Positions 17,004 to 26,147 of a stretch of 64,000 nt of DNA are shown in pieces. This stretch comes from Gracilimonas sp040904925. Its GTDB lineage: Bacteria; Bacteroidota; Rhodothermia; Balneolales; Balneolaceae. The translations under genes were made by a program, and so were the position numbers. The notes under the pieces are model-generated. The model was given only the letters and a program-made list of their open reading frames with translations. It had not been told where the DNA came from and searched no databases. The DNA is taken from the NCBI GenBank assembly GCA_040904925.1, contig JBBDSP010000025.1, forward strand, positions 124,001 through 188,000, read 5' to 3'. Position 1 is the first letter of the stretch, and each line of letters starts with the position of its first letter.

Positions 17004-18527
17004 TCAGAAACGAACCACTAACCCACTCCAGGCAACGCCGGTCGAGGATCCATTTTTTATGGAATTTGCAACAGTCGCTGCTCCAACTGAAAGTTCAAGG
17101 AAGCTGAAGTCAAGGCCAATTCCTGCTGAATAAGCAGCAGAGGCATTTCCGCCCAGCTTAGTTCCAACACGAATCGGGATAAAACCTAATACTCTGTATT
17201 GGGAACCCAGCGTAAGTACACTGCGTTTTGAGTTAATGCCTTCGTTATTGAATCCAACTCCATAATCCAGAGCTACTAAAAGCTTACCCATCTCCAGAGA
17301 AGCTCCGAAATTGTACATAGAAGGAAGGTTGTATTCTACAGCATCAATCTCTTCAGAAGTGAATCTTCCATATACATCATTTTGCAGACTATCGGAAAGA
17401 TTATCAAAGAAATCATTGAACGAATCTTCATCCTGCGCTCCCTGATAACTGAATTCCCCATCTGCAAAAACACTTGAAGCAGATTGATCATAACTCAGAG
17501 AACCAAGATCGGTTATCGACATCGACACTCGAAGCGTTTTATTTGCATTAAAAAATAACGGAACCGGAAGTGATGAAACGTCCATTTCGAGTGTAGCTCC
17601 CAGATCTACACCAAAGCCTGTGGCCTGGGCCTCTCCAATATCATCACCGCCATAATTCACATAATCTTCAAGTACAGCATCATTGTCAAGGTTATAGGCA
17701 ACCTCATAAGCCTGTAGCTGCCTTGAAAGCTCCCCAATAGTTTTGATGTTATAGTTGAATTGATGATCAATGGTAAAAGGAGAAGAACCGTCCCCTCGTG
17801 TCATTTGCAAGGTGGAATTAAATGCTACATCAGCAGCATATACTCCATATAAGTACTTTGGAGCAATACCACCATAAAGCTTAATATCCTTAGCAAAAAG
17901 CAGATCAGGCAGATTCATAATATGCCGGGCATATCCAACTGAGATCTCAGCAAAAGCTACGGTATTCGATGAAAAGTTAATGGGTGTCGGTTCAGAAAAC
18001 CTGTCTGCATCCAAACCATAAGTAGCTAATTCAGCCATCCCTTTGTTGACGGTCATATCTTCGGTAACCCGTACTCTCGAAGCCAGGCTGAAGGCTTGAT
18101 TTGAACGCCTGTGAGATATCCCGAAAGGTGAAACACTTACTGTTGCACCTAAACGTCTGGTGTTAGCCGAGTTTTCGCCAAACCACTCATTTAACATGTT
18201 GGTTCTGGTTTCTCCGGCAATAAGCTGACCTGTAGTCAGATATTTATTATAAACCGCGATATTTGCCAGGGTACCGCCGGCATTCACTCCAACATTGGCA
18301 AGACCAATGGTTGTTTTAGGGCGGTGAATATCGAGCATTAAATTAGCAGGGTTGATAAAGTTCGCCTGATACCCATCCACATAAGCAGTACCTCCGCCTC
18401 CCATTCCAAGAGATTGAGAGCTAAAATATCTGGACTGTGCAAGTCCGGCAGTTGCTGTCATCCCAAAAATGAGAATGAGGGAAAATATTGTCTTTTTCAT
18501 GAAATCTGTTTTAGCCTGATTCTTCAT
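17004..18527 (-). CDS. Outer-membrane beta-barrel protein (DUF5723-like)
   Basis: 507 residues. The ATG at 18527 is preferred because GGAGGT lies 8 bases upstream; an internal ATG at 18500 has a weaker site. A signal peptide is followed by AQSRYFSSQSLGMGGGGTAY, typical of PorV/FadL-like conserved N-termini in Bacteroidota. Alternating beta strands run to the terminal residues LVVRF, with a C-terminal Phe as in many outer-membrane proteins. The start is one base after the stop of the upstream lipoprotein gene, so both are one operon. The substrate is unknown; the DUF assignment is from memory and is moderate. Confidence 0.75.
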   Translation of the reverse strand: MKNQAKTDFMKKTIFSLILIFGMTATAGLAQSRYFSSQSLGMGGGGTAYVDGYQANFINPANLMLDIHRPKTTIGLANVGVNAGGTLANIAVYNKYLTTGQLIAGETRTNMLNEWFGENSANTRRLGATVSVSPFGISHRRSNQAFSLASRVRVTEDMTVNKGMAELATYGLDADRFSEPTPINFSSNTVAFAEISVGYARHIMNLPDLLFAKDIKLYGGIAPKYLYGVYAADVAFNSTLQMTRGDGSSPFTIDHQFNYNIKTIGELSRQLQAYEVAYNLDNDAVLEDYVNYGGDDIGEAQATGFGVDLGATLEMDVSSLPVPLFFNANKTLRVSMSITDLGSLSYDQSASSVFADGEFSYQGAQDEDSFNDFFDNLSDSLQNDVYGRFTSEEIDAVEYNLPSMYNFGASLEMGKLLVALDYGVGFNNEGINSKRSVLTLGSQYRVLGFIPIRVGTKLGGNASAAYSAGIGLDFSFLELSVGAATVANSIKNGSSTGVAWSGLVVRF

Positions 18528-18528
18528 T

Positions 18529-20790
18529 TTAGTTTACCTCCGATTCGATGGTGAAGTCGGTATTCAATGTAAGCCTCAAGAAATCAGTTGTCCGAACTTT
18601 CACTTCATTACCAAAACCCGAACCGTCTGAATCAGTACTCAACAAACCCGCTGATATTTGAAGGTAACGAGTTTTATAAAGCTGATTAAGCTGTTGCTCA
18701 TTTAAAGAAATTGCAAGGGTTCTATTCATTGCAGGAGCATTTACAAACCCATTCTCATCTATCCCGGCTGCTTCCAGATTATCCATGTCAAGGGTCTCGA
18801 AACTATTGAATTGGGAGTCCATAAAGTCAATTTTTAAAGCAACATTAAGAGGCAAACCATTATCATAGTTAACAGTAATTATCCCTTCAGTTATCCTCCT
18901 ATTATCTCCATTCTCTGTTGACGGAAAATCTCCTAAATCTTGCTCAGTAGTATCAGTAAAAGTTGCTTCCTCTGTAGTTCGAAATGCCAACGGAAGGCTT
19001 ACACTCATCTTAGGCTCAATCTCAATAGGATTACTCACCGTTCCTACATCATCTCCTTCATTTACTACCGCTTTACCAATGAATCTAATTTCACTTGGCA
19101 AGTTATTCATGAAATCTTTCACATTTGTATTTGTAGAATCAAAAACAATTGAACCTGAATTTGAGGAAGGATCGATTTCAAATTTCAAAAGATCTTCTTT
19201 AGGAATTTCAACTCCATTATTTTTTAAACCGGAAATTTGAGACGAAACCACATGCTCACTGCCATTTATTCCGGTTAGATATACACTTTCTCCCTTCCCG
19301 TTTACTCCAAGAAAAGCTCCGTAAACCATCGTAGGAACACCTATGGTAGTTGTATAATTTAGGCTTAAAAGAGCAGCAGTAAATTCAATACCCTCTAATT
19401 GATTTGAGAGATCACCAAGCCCATCTATTTCTGAAAGCTCAACTTCATTTTCATTGAATAGATCTAATTCGTCAATTCCATTGTTTGGATCATCATCACT
19501 TAAAAGCACTGTTTGCGGTACAAGTCTTCCTAATGCTTCCCCAATTATCAGGTTGTTTATAGAAACAGATGATGACACCTGATCGCTCTCATTTATCACC
19601 CGTGCTTCAGCTCCTGAACCGGTCTGAGTATTCTCCGTCTGAGCTAAGATATTGTATTCAATCTGATTGTTGTTGGCAAAAATCCGATATCCGGAAAGAT
19701 CGATCTGCCGAGCTGGGGCAATCCCATTTCTTTCTATTTCAGTGGATTCACTCACTTTGTACTCCACAACCAAAGAATCTCCCTCTCCAAACGGAGCTAC
19801 ACGTATCCTCGGAAAAGAAATCACCATTTTCTCTATAGTAACATCAATATTATTAATAATTTCATCAATTTGGAGATCTCCTGACTCCACTTCCAAATAG
19901 TGACTTGGGTCTTCAAAAATGAATTCAGAATCATCAATAGCAGTAACGCTATTGGTAGCAAAATCTTGAGATTCTATCACGGCTTCAACTTCTGAGGCAA
20001 AGAGATCTACCCCTTCAGCACTTTCTACTATTAATTCGTTTGGGTCTGCTTTGGTCTCATGTTCAGACCATTCTAAAGATACATCTAAATTAATATCCTC
20101 AAGTATGTCTCCATTGTCGAAATTGTCGAAACTGATTGTTCCGGATGCAGTAGTACCATGAGCTACATTATTTATTGTAGTTGCAATTGGATTGACCGGT
20201 GTGGTGCCTGATTTCAGATCTAAGTAGATAACATCTATATCAAACCCAAGATCGTTGGTAATTGTGATCTCAAGAGCCCCGCTCTTTATTACGGCACTGA
20301 CAAAATAATCCGCATTATCACCTATATCTATATTGTGAGGAGGGGTCTGGCCTCCAGAACCTGGTAATGTGGTACCTTCTAAATAATCTACTGAATTAAA
20401 TCCGGTTAACTCTTCAAATGTTGCAGTACCTAAATTATCCCCACCGGATGAAAAACTTCCCAATTCAATTTCTCCTACTGCAGAGTTGAATGAACTGGGA
20501 TCTACACTAACTTCAGGCAGGGCATCGTTCAGGTCTCCAAAATCAAATTCTTGTTCAGTAGAAATTGAAATAAAATTATCTCCATCAACGGAAAACAACG
20601 AATCAAGATCAGCGCTGGTGGTATCAATCAAAACCCCATTCCCTTCCCCCATGAATTGAAAAGTTTTATTGTATAAAATAGGTGCTTCTACCCTGTGTGA
20701 GGTTTTGAAATCAGGTTTACCTGGCATTTCACATGCTGAAAGCATGGCACCAATAATAAGCCATATAAAAATAGGTTTATAATTTTGCAT
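18529..20790 (-). CDS. Large beta-rich lipoprotein of unknown function
   Basis: 753 residues from ATG 20790 (an upstream TTG at 20835 would push the signal peptide inward). The lipoprotein signal ends LSAC with Cys20. The mature chain is acidic and beta-rich, with no catalytic motif recognised. Segments such as EITITNDLGFDIDVIYLDL and IDPSSNSGSIVFDSTN suggest stacked Ig-like or jelly-roll domains. It is co-transcribed with the downstream outer-membrane barrel protein, so a cell-surface complex of the two is likely but unproven. Confidence 0.75.
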   Translation of the reverse strand: MQNYKPIFIWLIIGAMLSACEMPGKPDFKTSHRVEAPILYNKTFQFMGEGNGVLIDTTSADLDSLFSVDGDNFISISTEQEFDFGDLNDALPEVSVDPSSFNSAVGEIELGSFSSGGDNLGTATFEELTGFNSVDYLEGTTLPGSGGQTPPHNIDIGDNADYFVSAVIKSGALEITITNDLGFDIDVIYLDLKSGTTPVNPIATTINNVAHGTTASGTISFDNFDNGDILEDINLDVSLEWSEHETKADPNELIVESAEGVDLFASEVEAVIESQDFATNSVTAIDDSEFIFEDPSHYLEVESGDLQIDEIINNIDVTIEKMVISFPRIRVAPFGEGDSLVVEYKVSESTEIERNGIAPARQIDLSGYRIFANNNQIEYNILAQTENTQTGSGAEARVINESDQVSSSVSINNLIIGEALGRLVPQTVLLSDDDPNNGIDELDLFNENEVELSEIDGLGDLSNQLEGIEFTAALLSLNYTTTIGVPTMVYGAFLGVNGKGESVYLTGINGSEHVVSSQISGLKNNGVEIPKEDLLKFEIDPSSNSGSIVFDSTNTNVKDFMNNLPSEIRFIGKAVVNEGDDVGTVSNPIEIEPKMSVSLPLAFRTTEEATFTDTTEQDLGDFPSTENGDNRRITEGIITVNYDNGLPLNVALKIDFMDSQFNSFETLDMDNLEAAGIDENGFVNAPAMNRTLAISLNEQQLNQLYKTRYLQISAGLLSTDSDGSGFGNEVKVRTTDFLRLTLNTDFTIESEVN

Positions 20791-21094
20791 TACTGACTGT
20801 AGGTTGGATTGTTGAGATTTTAGAGAAACCGCCAATAGTATCGTTTTTATTACTCCTAAACTATGAAAGCTTTTCTAATAATTATATTAAAAATGTTTCA
20901 TTTGAATAAAAACACCCGAATATGCAGTATTCTATTCAATATAACTTATACGGGATTCTAGACTCACAACTATTATCGTTCTGAAATTAAATTTCTTAAA
21001 TAAAACTATTCGCCGGTATGACTCACAATTCTCTGCATAATTCGGTATTTTCAGAGCTTCGATTTGAACGTCAAAATTAAATTCAATTTTATAA
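20791..21094. other. Divergent intergenic region without a gene
   Basis: 304 bases between the divergent lipoprotein and lysS starts. The sequence is AT-rich with several TATA-like stretches and presumably holds both promoters. No RNA gene, strong hairpin or repeat was seen. Confidence 0.5.
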
Positions 21095-22642
21095 ATGTCT
21101 GAACAGGAATTATCCCTCTCCGAACAAGAAGAAATCCGCAGGGAAAAACTTGAGCAACTCCATGAATTAGGAGTTAACCCCTACCCATATTCTTTTGATG
21201 TAACTCATACCTCAAAACAAATATTAAGCAACGAAAAGGAATTGATCCGGGATGAAGAAACCAATCCCGATTCCGATACCGTTGTGATTGCCGGCCGTGT
21301 AATGACGAAGCGTGTTATGGGGAAAGCGGCTTTTTTCAACCTACAGGATTCAGAAGGAACCATTCAGGTGTATATTCGCCGTGATGATGTAGCCACTGAA
21401 GAGCTCGGAAATGATAATTATAATAAGGTATTTAAGAAACTGGTGGATATTGGAGATTTTGTAGGCATCAAAGGCTTTGTCTTCAAAACCCGTACTGAAG
21501 AGACTACTGTTCACGCAGAAGAATTTCACCTCTTGTCCAAGACCATCCGTCCGATCCCTACTCCCAAAGAAGAGACCACCGAAGATGGCGAGACCATTAT
21601 TCACGATGCTTTCACGGACAAGGAACAGCGCTACCGTATGCGTTATGTTGACCTGATCGTGAATCCGGAAGTTCGCAAAACCTTTCAGCAGCGCACCAAA
21701 ATGGTTCAGATGATGCGCAACATCATGAATGAAAAGGGATACCTGGAAGTTGAAACCCCTATTCTTCAGCCCGTTTACGGCGGAGCGGCAGCCAAGCCTT
21801 TTGTGACGCACCACAATGCGCTTGATATGGATCTTTATCTCCGTATCGCCAATGAATTATACCTGAAGAGATTGATCGTAGGTGGGTATGACGGAGTGTA
21901 TGAATTTTCCAAAGATTTCCGCAACGAGGGACTCTCCCGCTTCCACAATCCTGAATTCACACAAGTTGAGTTGTACGTAGCTTACAAAGATTACAACTGG
22001 ATGATGGAATTCACTGAGAATATGCTTGAGAAAGTGGCTCTCGAACTTCATGGTTCCACCAAAGTTCAGGTGGGTGAAAACGAGATCGATTTCAAAACTC
22101 CGTGGCCTCGCATTCCTTTATTTGAAGCTATAGAGAAAGAAACAGGCAAAGACCTTTACGGTAAAGAAGTGGATGAACTTCGCACCATCGCCAAAGAATT
22201 GCACGTAGAAGTTGACGAATCTTTTGGTGCCGGTAAGATCATTGATGAGATCTTTGGAGAATTTGTGGAAGGAAAACTGATTCAGCCTACCTTCATTACC
22301 GATTATCCAATTGAGATGAGTCCCCTTACCAAAAAACACCGTTCTAAAGAAGGATTGGTTGAACGTTTTGAGGCCATCTGTAACGGTAAAGAAATTGCCA
22401 ATGCCTACACAGAGCTCAACGATCCTATCGACCAGCGTGAACGCCTTGAAGAACAAGCCAAACTCCGCGCCGGCGGCGATGATGAAGCCATGACCATCGA
22501 CGATGATTTCATTCGCGCACTGGAATACGGCATGCCTCCTACGGCAGGGATCGGCATCGGTATCGACCGTCTGGCTATGATCATGACCAATTCTGATTCT
22601 ATCCGGGACGTACTGTTCTTCCCTCAAATGAAACCGGAATAA
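21095..22642 (+). CDS. lysS: Lysine--tRNA ligase (class II)
   Basis: 515 residues. An N-terminal OB-fold anticodon domain (about 60-160, with VVIAGRVMTKRVMGKAAFF) precedes the class II core: motif 1 around EVETPILQPVYGGAAAKPF, motif 2 FRNEGLSRFHNPEFTQVE, and motif 3 GIGIGIDRLAMIMTN near the C-terminus. It charges tRNA-Lys in the cytoplasm. It is monocistronic or loosely grouped with the permease 128 bases downstream. No anomalies. Confidence 0.97.
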   Translation: MSEQELSLSEQEEIRREKLEQLHELGVNPYPYSFDVTHTSKQILSNEKELIRDEETNPDSDTVVIAGRVMTKRVMGKAAFFNLQDSEGTIQVYIRRDDVATEELGNDNYNKVFKKLVDIGDFVGIKGFVFKTRTEETTVHAEEFHLLSKTIRPIPTPKEETTEDGETIIHDAFTDKEQRYRMRYVDLIVNPEVRKTFQQRTKMVQMMRNIMNEKGYLEVETPILQPVYGGAAAKPFVTHHNALDMDLYLRIANELYLKRLIVGGYDGVYEFSKDFRNEGLSRFHNPEFTQVELYVAYKDYNWMMEFTENMLEKVALELHGSTKVQVGENEIDFKTPWPRIPLFEAIEKETGKDLYGKEVDELRTIAKELHVEVDESFGAGKIIDEIFGEFVEGKLIQPTFITDYPIEMSPLTKKHRSKEGLVERFEAICNGKEIANAYTELNDPIDQRERLEEQAKLRAGGDDEAMTIDDDFIRALEYGMPPTAGIGIGIDRLAMIMTNSDSIRDVLFFPQMKPE

Positions 22643-22770
22643 TGTTATTCGTTAGATTCGTTAATGGTATATTCGTGACTCGAAAATCGTAAACGTAACT
22701 AAATCTGGTTGCAGGATAAAAACATTGAAAGGCATATTTGAACCTTTAACGAATAACCAATAACGAACCC

Positions 22771-23997
22771 ATGAAGTTTGAGTGGTATCTTGCCCGTCGT
22801 TATTTCAAAGGCTCCCGGAAGAGTTCGGGATTCCTTTCGTTTATCAAATATATGTCGATAGCCGGTATCGCTATTGGAGCTGCCGGTTTATTGATCGCCC
22901 TTTCTATTGTTCATGGTTTTAAGTCTACCATTAATGGCAAGATCATGGATTTTGCCCCTCATATCACCATAGGCACCTATATAAATCAACCCATACAACG
23001 TGCTGATACCCTATTCACCTATTTAGATCGTTATCCCGAGATCGAAAGTAAACAGATCGTGATCGAGGGACAGGTTATGATCCAAACCAAAGATCAGGTT
23101 ACCGGAACTTCGCTAAAAGGCGTTGATATCGAAAAGCCGGATTTTGGAGTTGGCAATTATATCACTGAGGGGAAATATGACTTGACTCTAGACTCCACAG
23201 GAATGCCGGGCATTGTTCTTGGCAAACAACTTGCTCAGCAGCTTCAGGCTGAAGTTGGATCGGTGATAACCGTTTATACCATAGAGGGAATTCCTTCCAT
23301 GATCAACTCCCCGGAGATCAAACAGTTCCGTCTGACCGGTATTTATGAAACCGGGATCGATCTTTTTGATGATGTTTTTGCCATGGTTGACCAGACATAT
23401 GCCCGCCAGCTTTTCAAATACAATGAAACACAGGCAGATGGCATCGAGCTCAGATTGCATGATAACTCCACCATCCTGTCTTTTAAAGACAAGCTTGACG
23501 AGACCATCATTTTCCCTCACTACAATAAACCTATTTATACCGTATTCGGTAATATTTTTGCATGGGTTGAATTACAGGAAAACATGATCCCTCTGGTCAT
23601 CAGCGGAATGATCATTGTAGCTGCATTCAACTTGATTGGTGCCATTTTGATGATGGTTCTGGAGCGTACGCGAGATATTGGAGTGCTTAAAACGATCGGC
23701 AGTAAATCCAAGATGATTCGCAGGATATTTTTAATGGAGGGACTTATGGTCGCGGGAGTTGGCCTTATCATAGGGATAGCTATATCCCTGCTTTTCTACT
23801 TTCTGCAGGTCAATTACCAGATCATCCCACTTTCGCAGGAAAACTACTACATGAGTTATGCCCCGGTTGAACCTCACGCTATTGATTTTGTGATCGTATC
23901 CCTTGTCACCATTGTGCTTTCAGCACTGGCATCCTGGTTTCCTGCGCGTGTTGCAGCCAATACCGATCCGGTAAAAGTGATCTCGTTTGGGCGATAA
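22771..23997 (+). CDS. Lipoprotein-releasing ABC transporter permease (LolC/LolE family)
   Basis: 408 residues. The order is TM helix 1 (about 26-48, IAGIAIGAAGLLIALSIVHGF), a large periplasmic MacB-like domain (about 50-270), and three C-terminal helices with the FtsX-type segment LERTRDIGVLKTIGS. The start YLARRYFKGSRKSSGFLSFIK is typical of LolC/E. It should pair with LolD to release outer-membrane lipoproteins; the only candidate ATPase here is at 5189-5884. One permease gene is seen, as in organisms using a LolF-like homodimer or with a second copy elsewhere. Confidence 0.87.
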   Translation: MKFEWYLARRYFKGSRKSSGFLSFIKYMSIAGIAIGAAGLLIALSIVHGFKSTINGKIMDFAPHITIGTYINQPIQRADTLFTYLDRYPEIESKQIVIEGQVMIQTKDQVTGTSLKGVDIEKPDFGVGNYITEGKYDLTLDSTGMPGIVLGKQLAQQLQAEVGSVITVYTIEGIPSMINSPEIKQFRLTGIYETGIDLFDDVFAMVDQTYARQLFKYNETQADGIELRLHDNSTILSFKDKLDETIIFPHYNKPIYTVFGNIFAWVELQENMIPLVISGMIIVAAFNLIGAILMMVLERTRDIGVLKTIGSKSKMIRRIFLMEGLMVAGVGLIIGIAISLLFYFLQVNYQIIPLSQENYYMSYAPVEPHAIDFVIVSLVTIVLSALASWFPARVAANTDPVKVISFGR

Positions 23998-24842
23998 AAC
24001 CTGCTTTTTTAAAAAAGAATCAGTGTAAAGCTCGTCAAAGACTTTCCCAAAATGATACCGGCAAAGTAAAGCGCTGGGAATTGGTTAAGAAATTTGGATG
24101 ATCGTTATTGGTTGGTCGTTATTCGTTGATTCGTTAGTCGAAAATCAAAAATTATTAATCGAAAATGTTGAAATGCGATGGATCGATCCATCGATTAGAG
24201 ATGGACGATTTGTCTCTCTTACTCTTCTTGCTTTTTCTTTTTGAATCGCGGATTTAATGGATTAAAGGATTATGCGGATTTCTTGAAGCCGATCCCGTAG
24301 GGATTATATGTTAATAGCCCCGGGTAAGCCCGTTGGGATATATAAATAGGAGAAAATTGCATGCGGGCGCAACCCGGGGTTAGCAATTCCCAAAAATAAA
24401 AACCTCCGCCCGGATGGTGACCGTGGGAAATTGGTTTTCTGAGGTTGGGCAACCGTGTTTTTACATGTTTAGTTGGAGGCGGAGCCTCGACAGGGCATCA
24501 CGGAGCGGAGCACCCTGACGAGGATAAAATTATTCATGGCATGCAAGATGAAATGCGATGGATCAATGGACCGATTTACGATGGATGATTTATCTCCCCT
24601 CTTCTTACTCTTTCTTTCTTGAACCTTGATTTAAAGGATATTAGGATTACCGGGATTTTCTTAGAGACATCCCCTATGTGGCAAGAGCTCGATCTGACCG
24701 AGCCGGTATGATTGATGATAAGGCCACGTTGCCCGAATTCACCAATCGGTCAGACGGGCTTTAGCCGTCAGACCGAGAATGATTTTCATAAAAAAAGCCC
24801 GGTCAGTTACCTGAACGGGCTTGAATTCTATTCTTTGAAGAT
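23998..24842. repeat. 845-bp gene-free island of degenerate repeats and palindromes
   Basis: No coding frame here looks genuine. Two imperfect direct copies of about 127 bases, both opening with GAAATGCGATGGATC, lie at 24170-24297 and 24550-24676. Between them is a GC-rich block with GCCCCGGG and AACCCGGGG elements. A stem CCTCGACAGGG (24485) with CCCTGACGAGG (ending 24523) and a second palindrome at 24747-24775 (CGGTCAGACGG with CCGTCAGACCG) are present. AACGAATAAC-like strings near 24107-24140 resemble those at 22643-22770 and 7455-7480. This looks like an accumulation of genome-wide intergenic repeats. Confidence 0.7.
24795..24822 (-). terminator. Intrinsic terminator after ald
   Basis: AAGCCCG (24796-24802) pairs with CGGGCTT (24816-24822). 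On the minus strand the stem is followed by a run of T, 20 bases after the ald stop. Confidence 0.88.
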
Positions 24843-25958
24843 TCAGTTTAAAACAGAATCAACATCCTCCCATGCCATATCAAATGCTTCGGCCACATCC
24901 TGATAAACGATTGAGCCATCTGCAATATTCAATCCTTTGAGCAGTTCTGTATCATCTTTAAGTGCTTGCTTCCAGCCTTTGTTTGCCAGCGCCACTGCGT
25001 ACGGCAAAGTGACATTGGTCAGTCCCATTGTAGAGGTAAAAGGAACAGCACCGGGCATATTTGCCACACAGTAGTGAACAATATCATCCACAATATAAAC
25101 AGGATCATTATGCGTAGTTGGTTTTGAAGTTTCAAAGCAACCGCCCTGATCAATAGCCACATCAACAAGTACTGTTCCCGGCTTCATATCTTTGAGCATA
25201 TCACGGGTGATGAGGTGCGGGGCTTTTGCTCCAGGCTTTAGTACCGCACCAATGATCATATCCACATCAGGTAGCATTTTTCGAATATTTGCTTCAGAAG
25301 AAAACATTGTGGTTACATTCTTTTCCATCACGTCATCCAGGTAACGCAAACGTGGCATGTTGATATCCATGATAGTTGTTTTAGCTCCCATACCTGCTGC
25401 GATCTTGGCGGCATTCACACCAACTACTCCACCACCGAGTACCAATACATTCGCAGGAGTTACACCGGGAATACCTCCCATCAATACTCCGCGGCCTCCT
25501 TTAGGTTTTTCAAGGTAAACAGCGCCTTCCTGAGCGGCCATTCGTCCTGCAACTTCACTCATTGGAATAAGCAATGGCAATGAGCGATCTGCTTTCTCCA
25601 CGGTTTCATAAGCAATAGCAATACATTTTGAATCAACTACTGCTTTTGTAAGCGCTTCTTCGGCTGCAAAATGGAAGTAGGTAAAGATGACCTGACCTTC
25701 GCGCATCCTTGGATATTCTTCAGCAATAGGCTCTTTCACCTTCATGATCATTTCGGCTTGCTTCCATACTTCTTCCACATCCTCAATGATGGTAGCGCCT
25801 GCATCAATATATTCTTGATCACTGAAGCCGCTTCCAACACCGGCACTTTGCTGAATTAGTACATCGTGTCCGTTACGCTTAAGCTGTACCACGCCTCCGG
25901 GCTGAATGGCAACCCTGTTCTCATGGGTTTTGATCTCTTTAGGAACTCCAATAATCAT
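24843..25958 (-). CDS. ald: Alanine dehydrogenase
   Basis: 371 residues, the family length. The N-terminal domain begins MIIGVPKEIKTHENRVA, with substrate Lys in MKVKEP and the conserved His in YFHFAAEE. The NAD-binding Rossmann motif is VLGGGVVGVNAAKIAAGMG. The C-terminal segment GGCFETSKPTTHNDPVY is typical. It interconverts alanine and pyruvate plus ammonia with NAD in the cytoplasm. It is monocistronic, divergent from the metalloprotease gene and followed by a strong terminator. Confidence 0.96.
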   Translation of the reverse strand: MIIGVPKEIKTHENRVAIQPGGVVQLKRNGHDVLIQQSAGVGSGFSDQEYIDAGATIIEDVEEVWKQAEMIMKVKEPIAEEYPRMREGQVIFTYFHFAAEEALTKAVVDSKCIAIAYETVEKADRSLPLLIPMSEVAGRMAAQEGAVYLEKPKGGRGVLMGGIPGVTPANVLVLGGGVVGVNAAKIAAGMGAKTTIMDINMPRLRYLDDVMEKNVTTMFSSEANIRKMLPDVDMIIGAVLKPGAKAPHLITRDMLKDMKPGTVLVDVAIDQGGCFETSKPTTHNDPVYIVDDIVHYCVANMPGAVPFTSTMGLTNVTLPYAVALANKGWKQALKDDTELLKGLNIADGSIVYQDVAEAFDMAWEDVDSVLN

Positions 25959-26147
25959 AATATAAACGTTTAGTTAGGCTGTTGTTTTTGGGACGCTAAG
26001 GTAGGTAATTTTATGGAAAACTGGATAATGAATATTTGTTAATCTGCCTGCTTTTCTATTATGTTATTAGTTGTTAAAGAGATATATGTTTTATTCATAT
26101 GGCCTAAATTTCACACCTTATTTTTCGGAACTAATTTTAAATATATC

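Noticed and set aside
21350..22627. Long antisense open frames within lysS (154 and 169 residues)
   Set aside because: They are shadows of the lysS codon pattern, with no independent start signal or family match.
24270..24903. Short open frames in the repeat island (about 60 residues each)
   Set aside because: They run across palindromes and repeats, have no ribosome-binding sites and no recognisable protein features.
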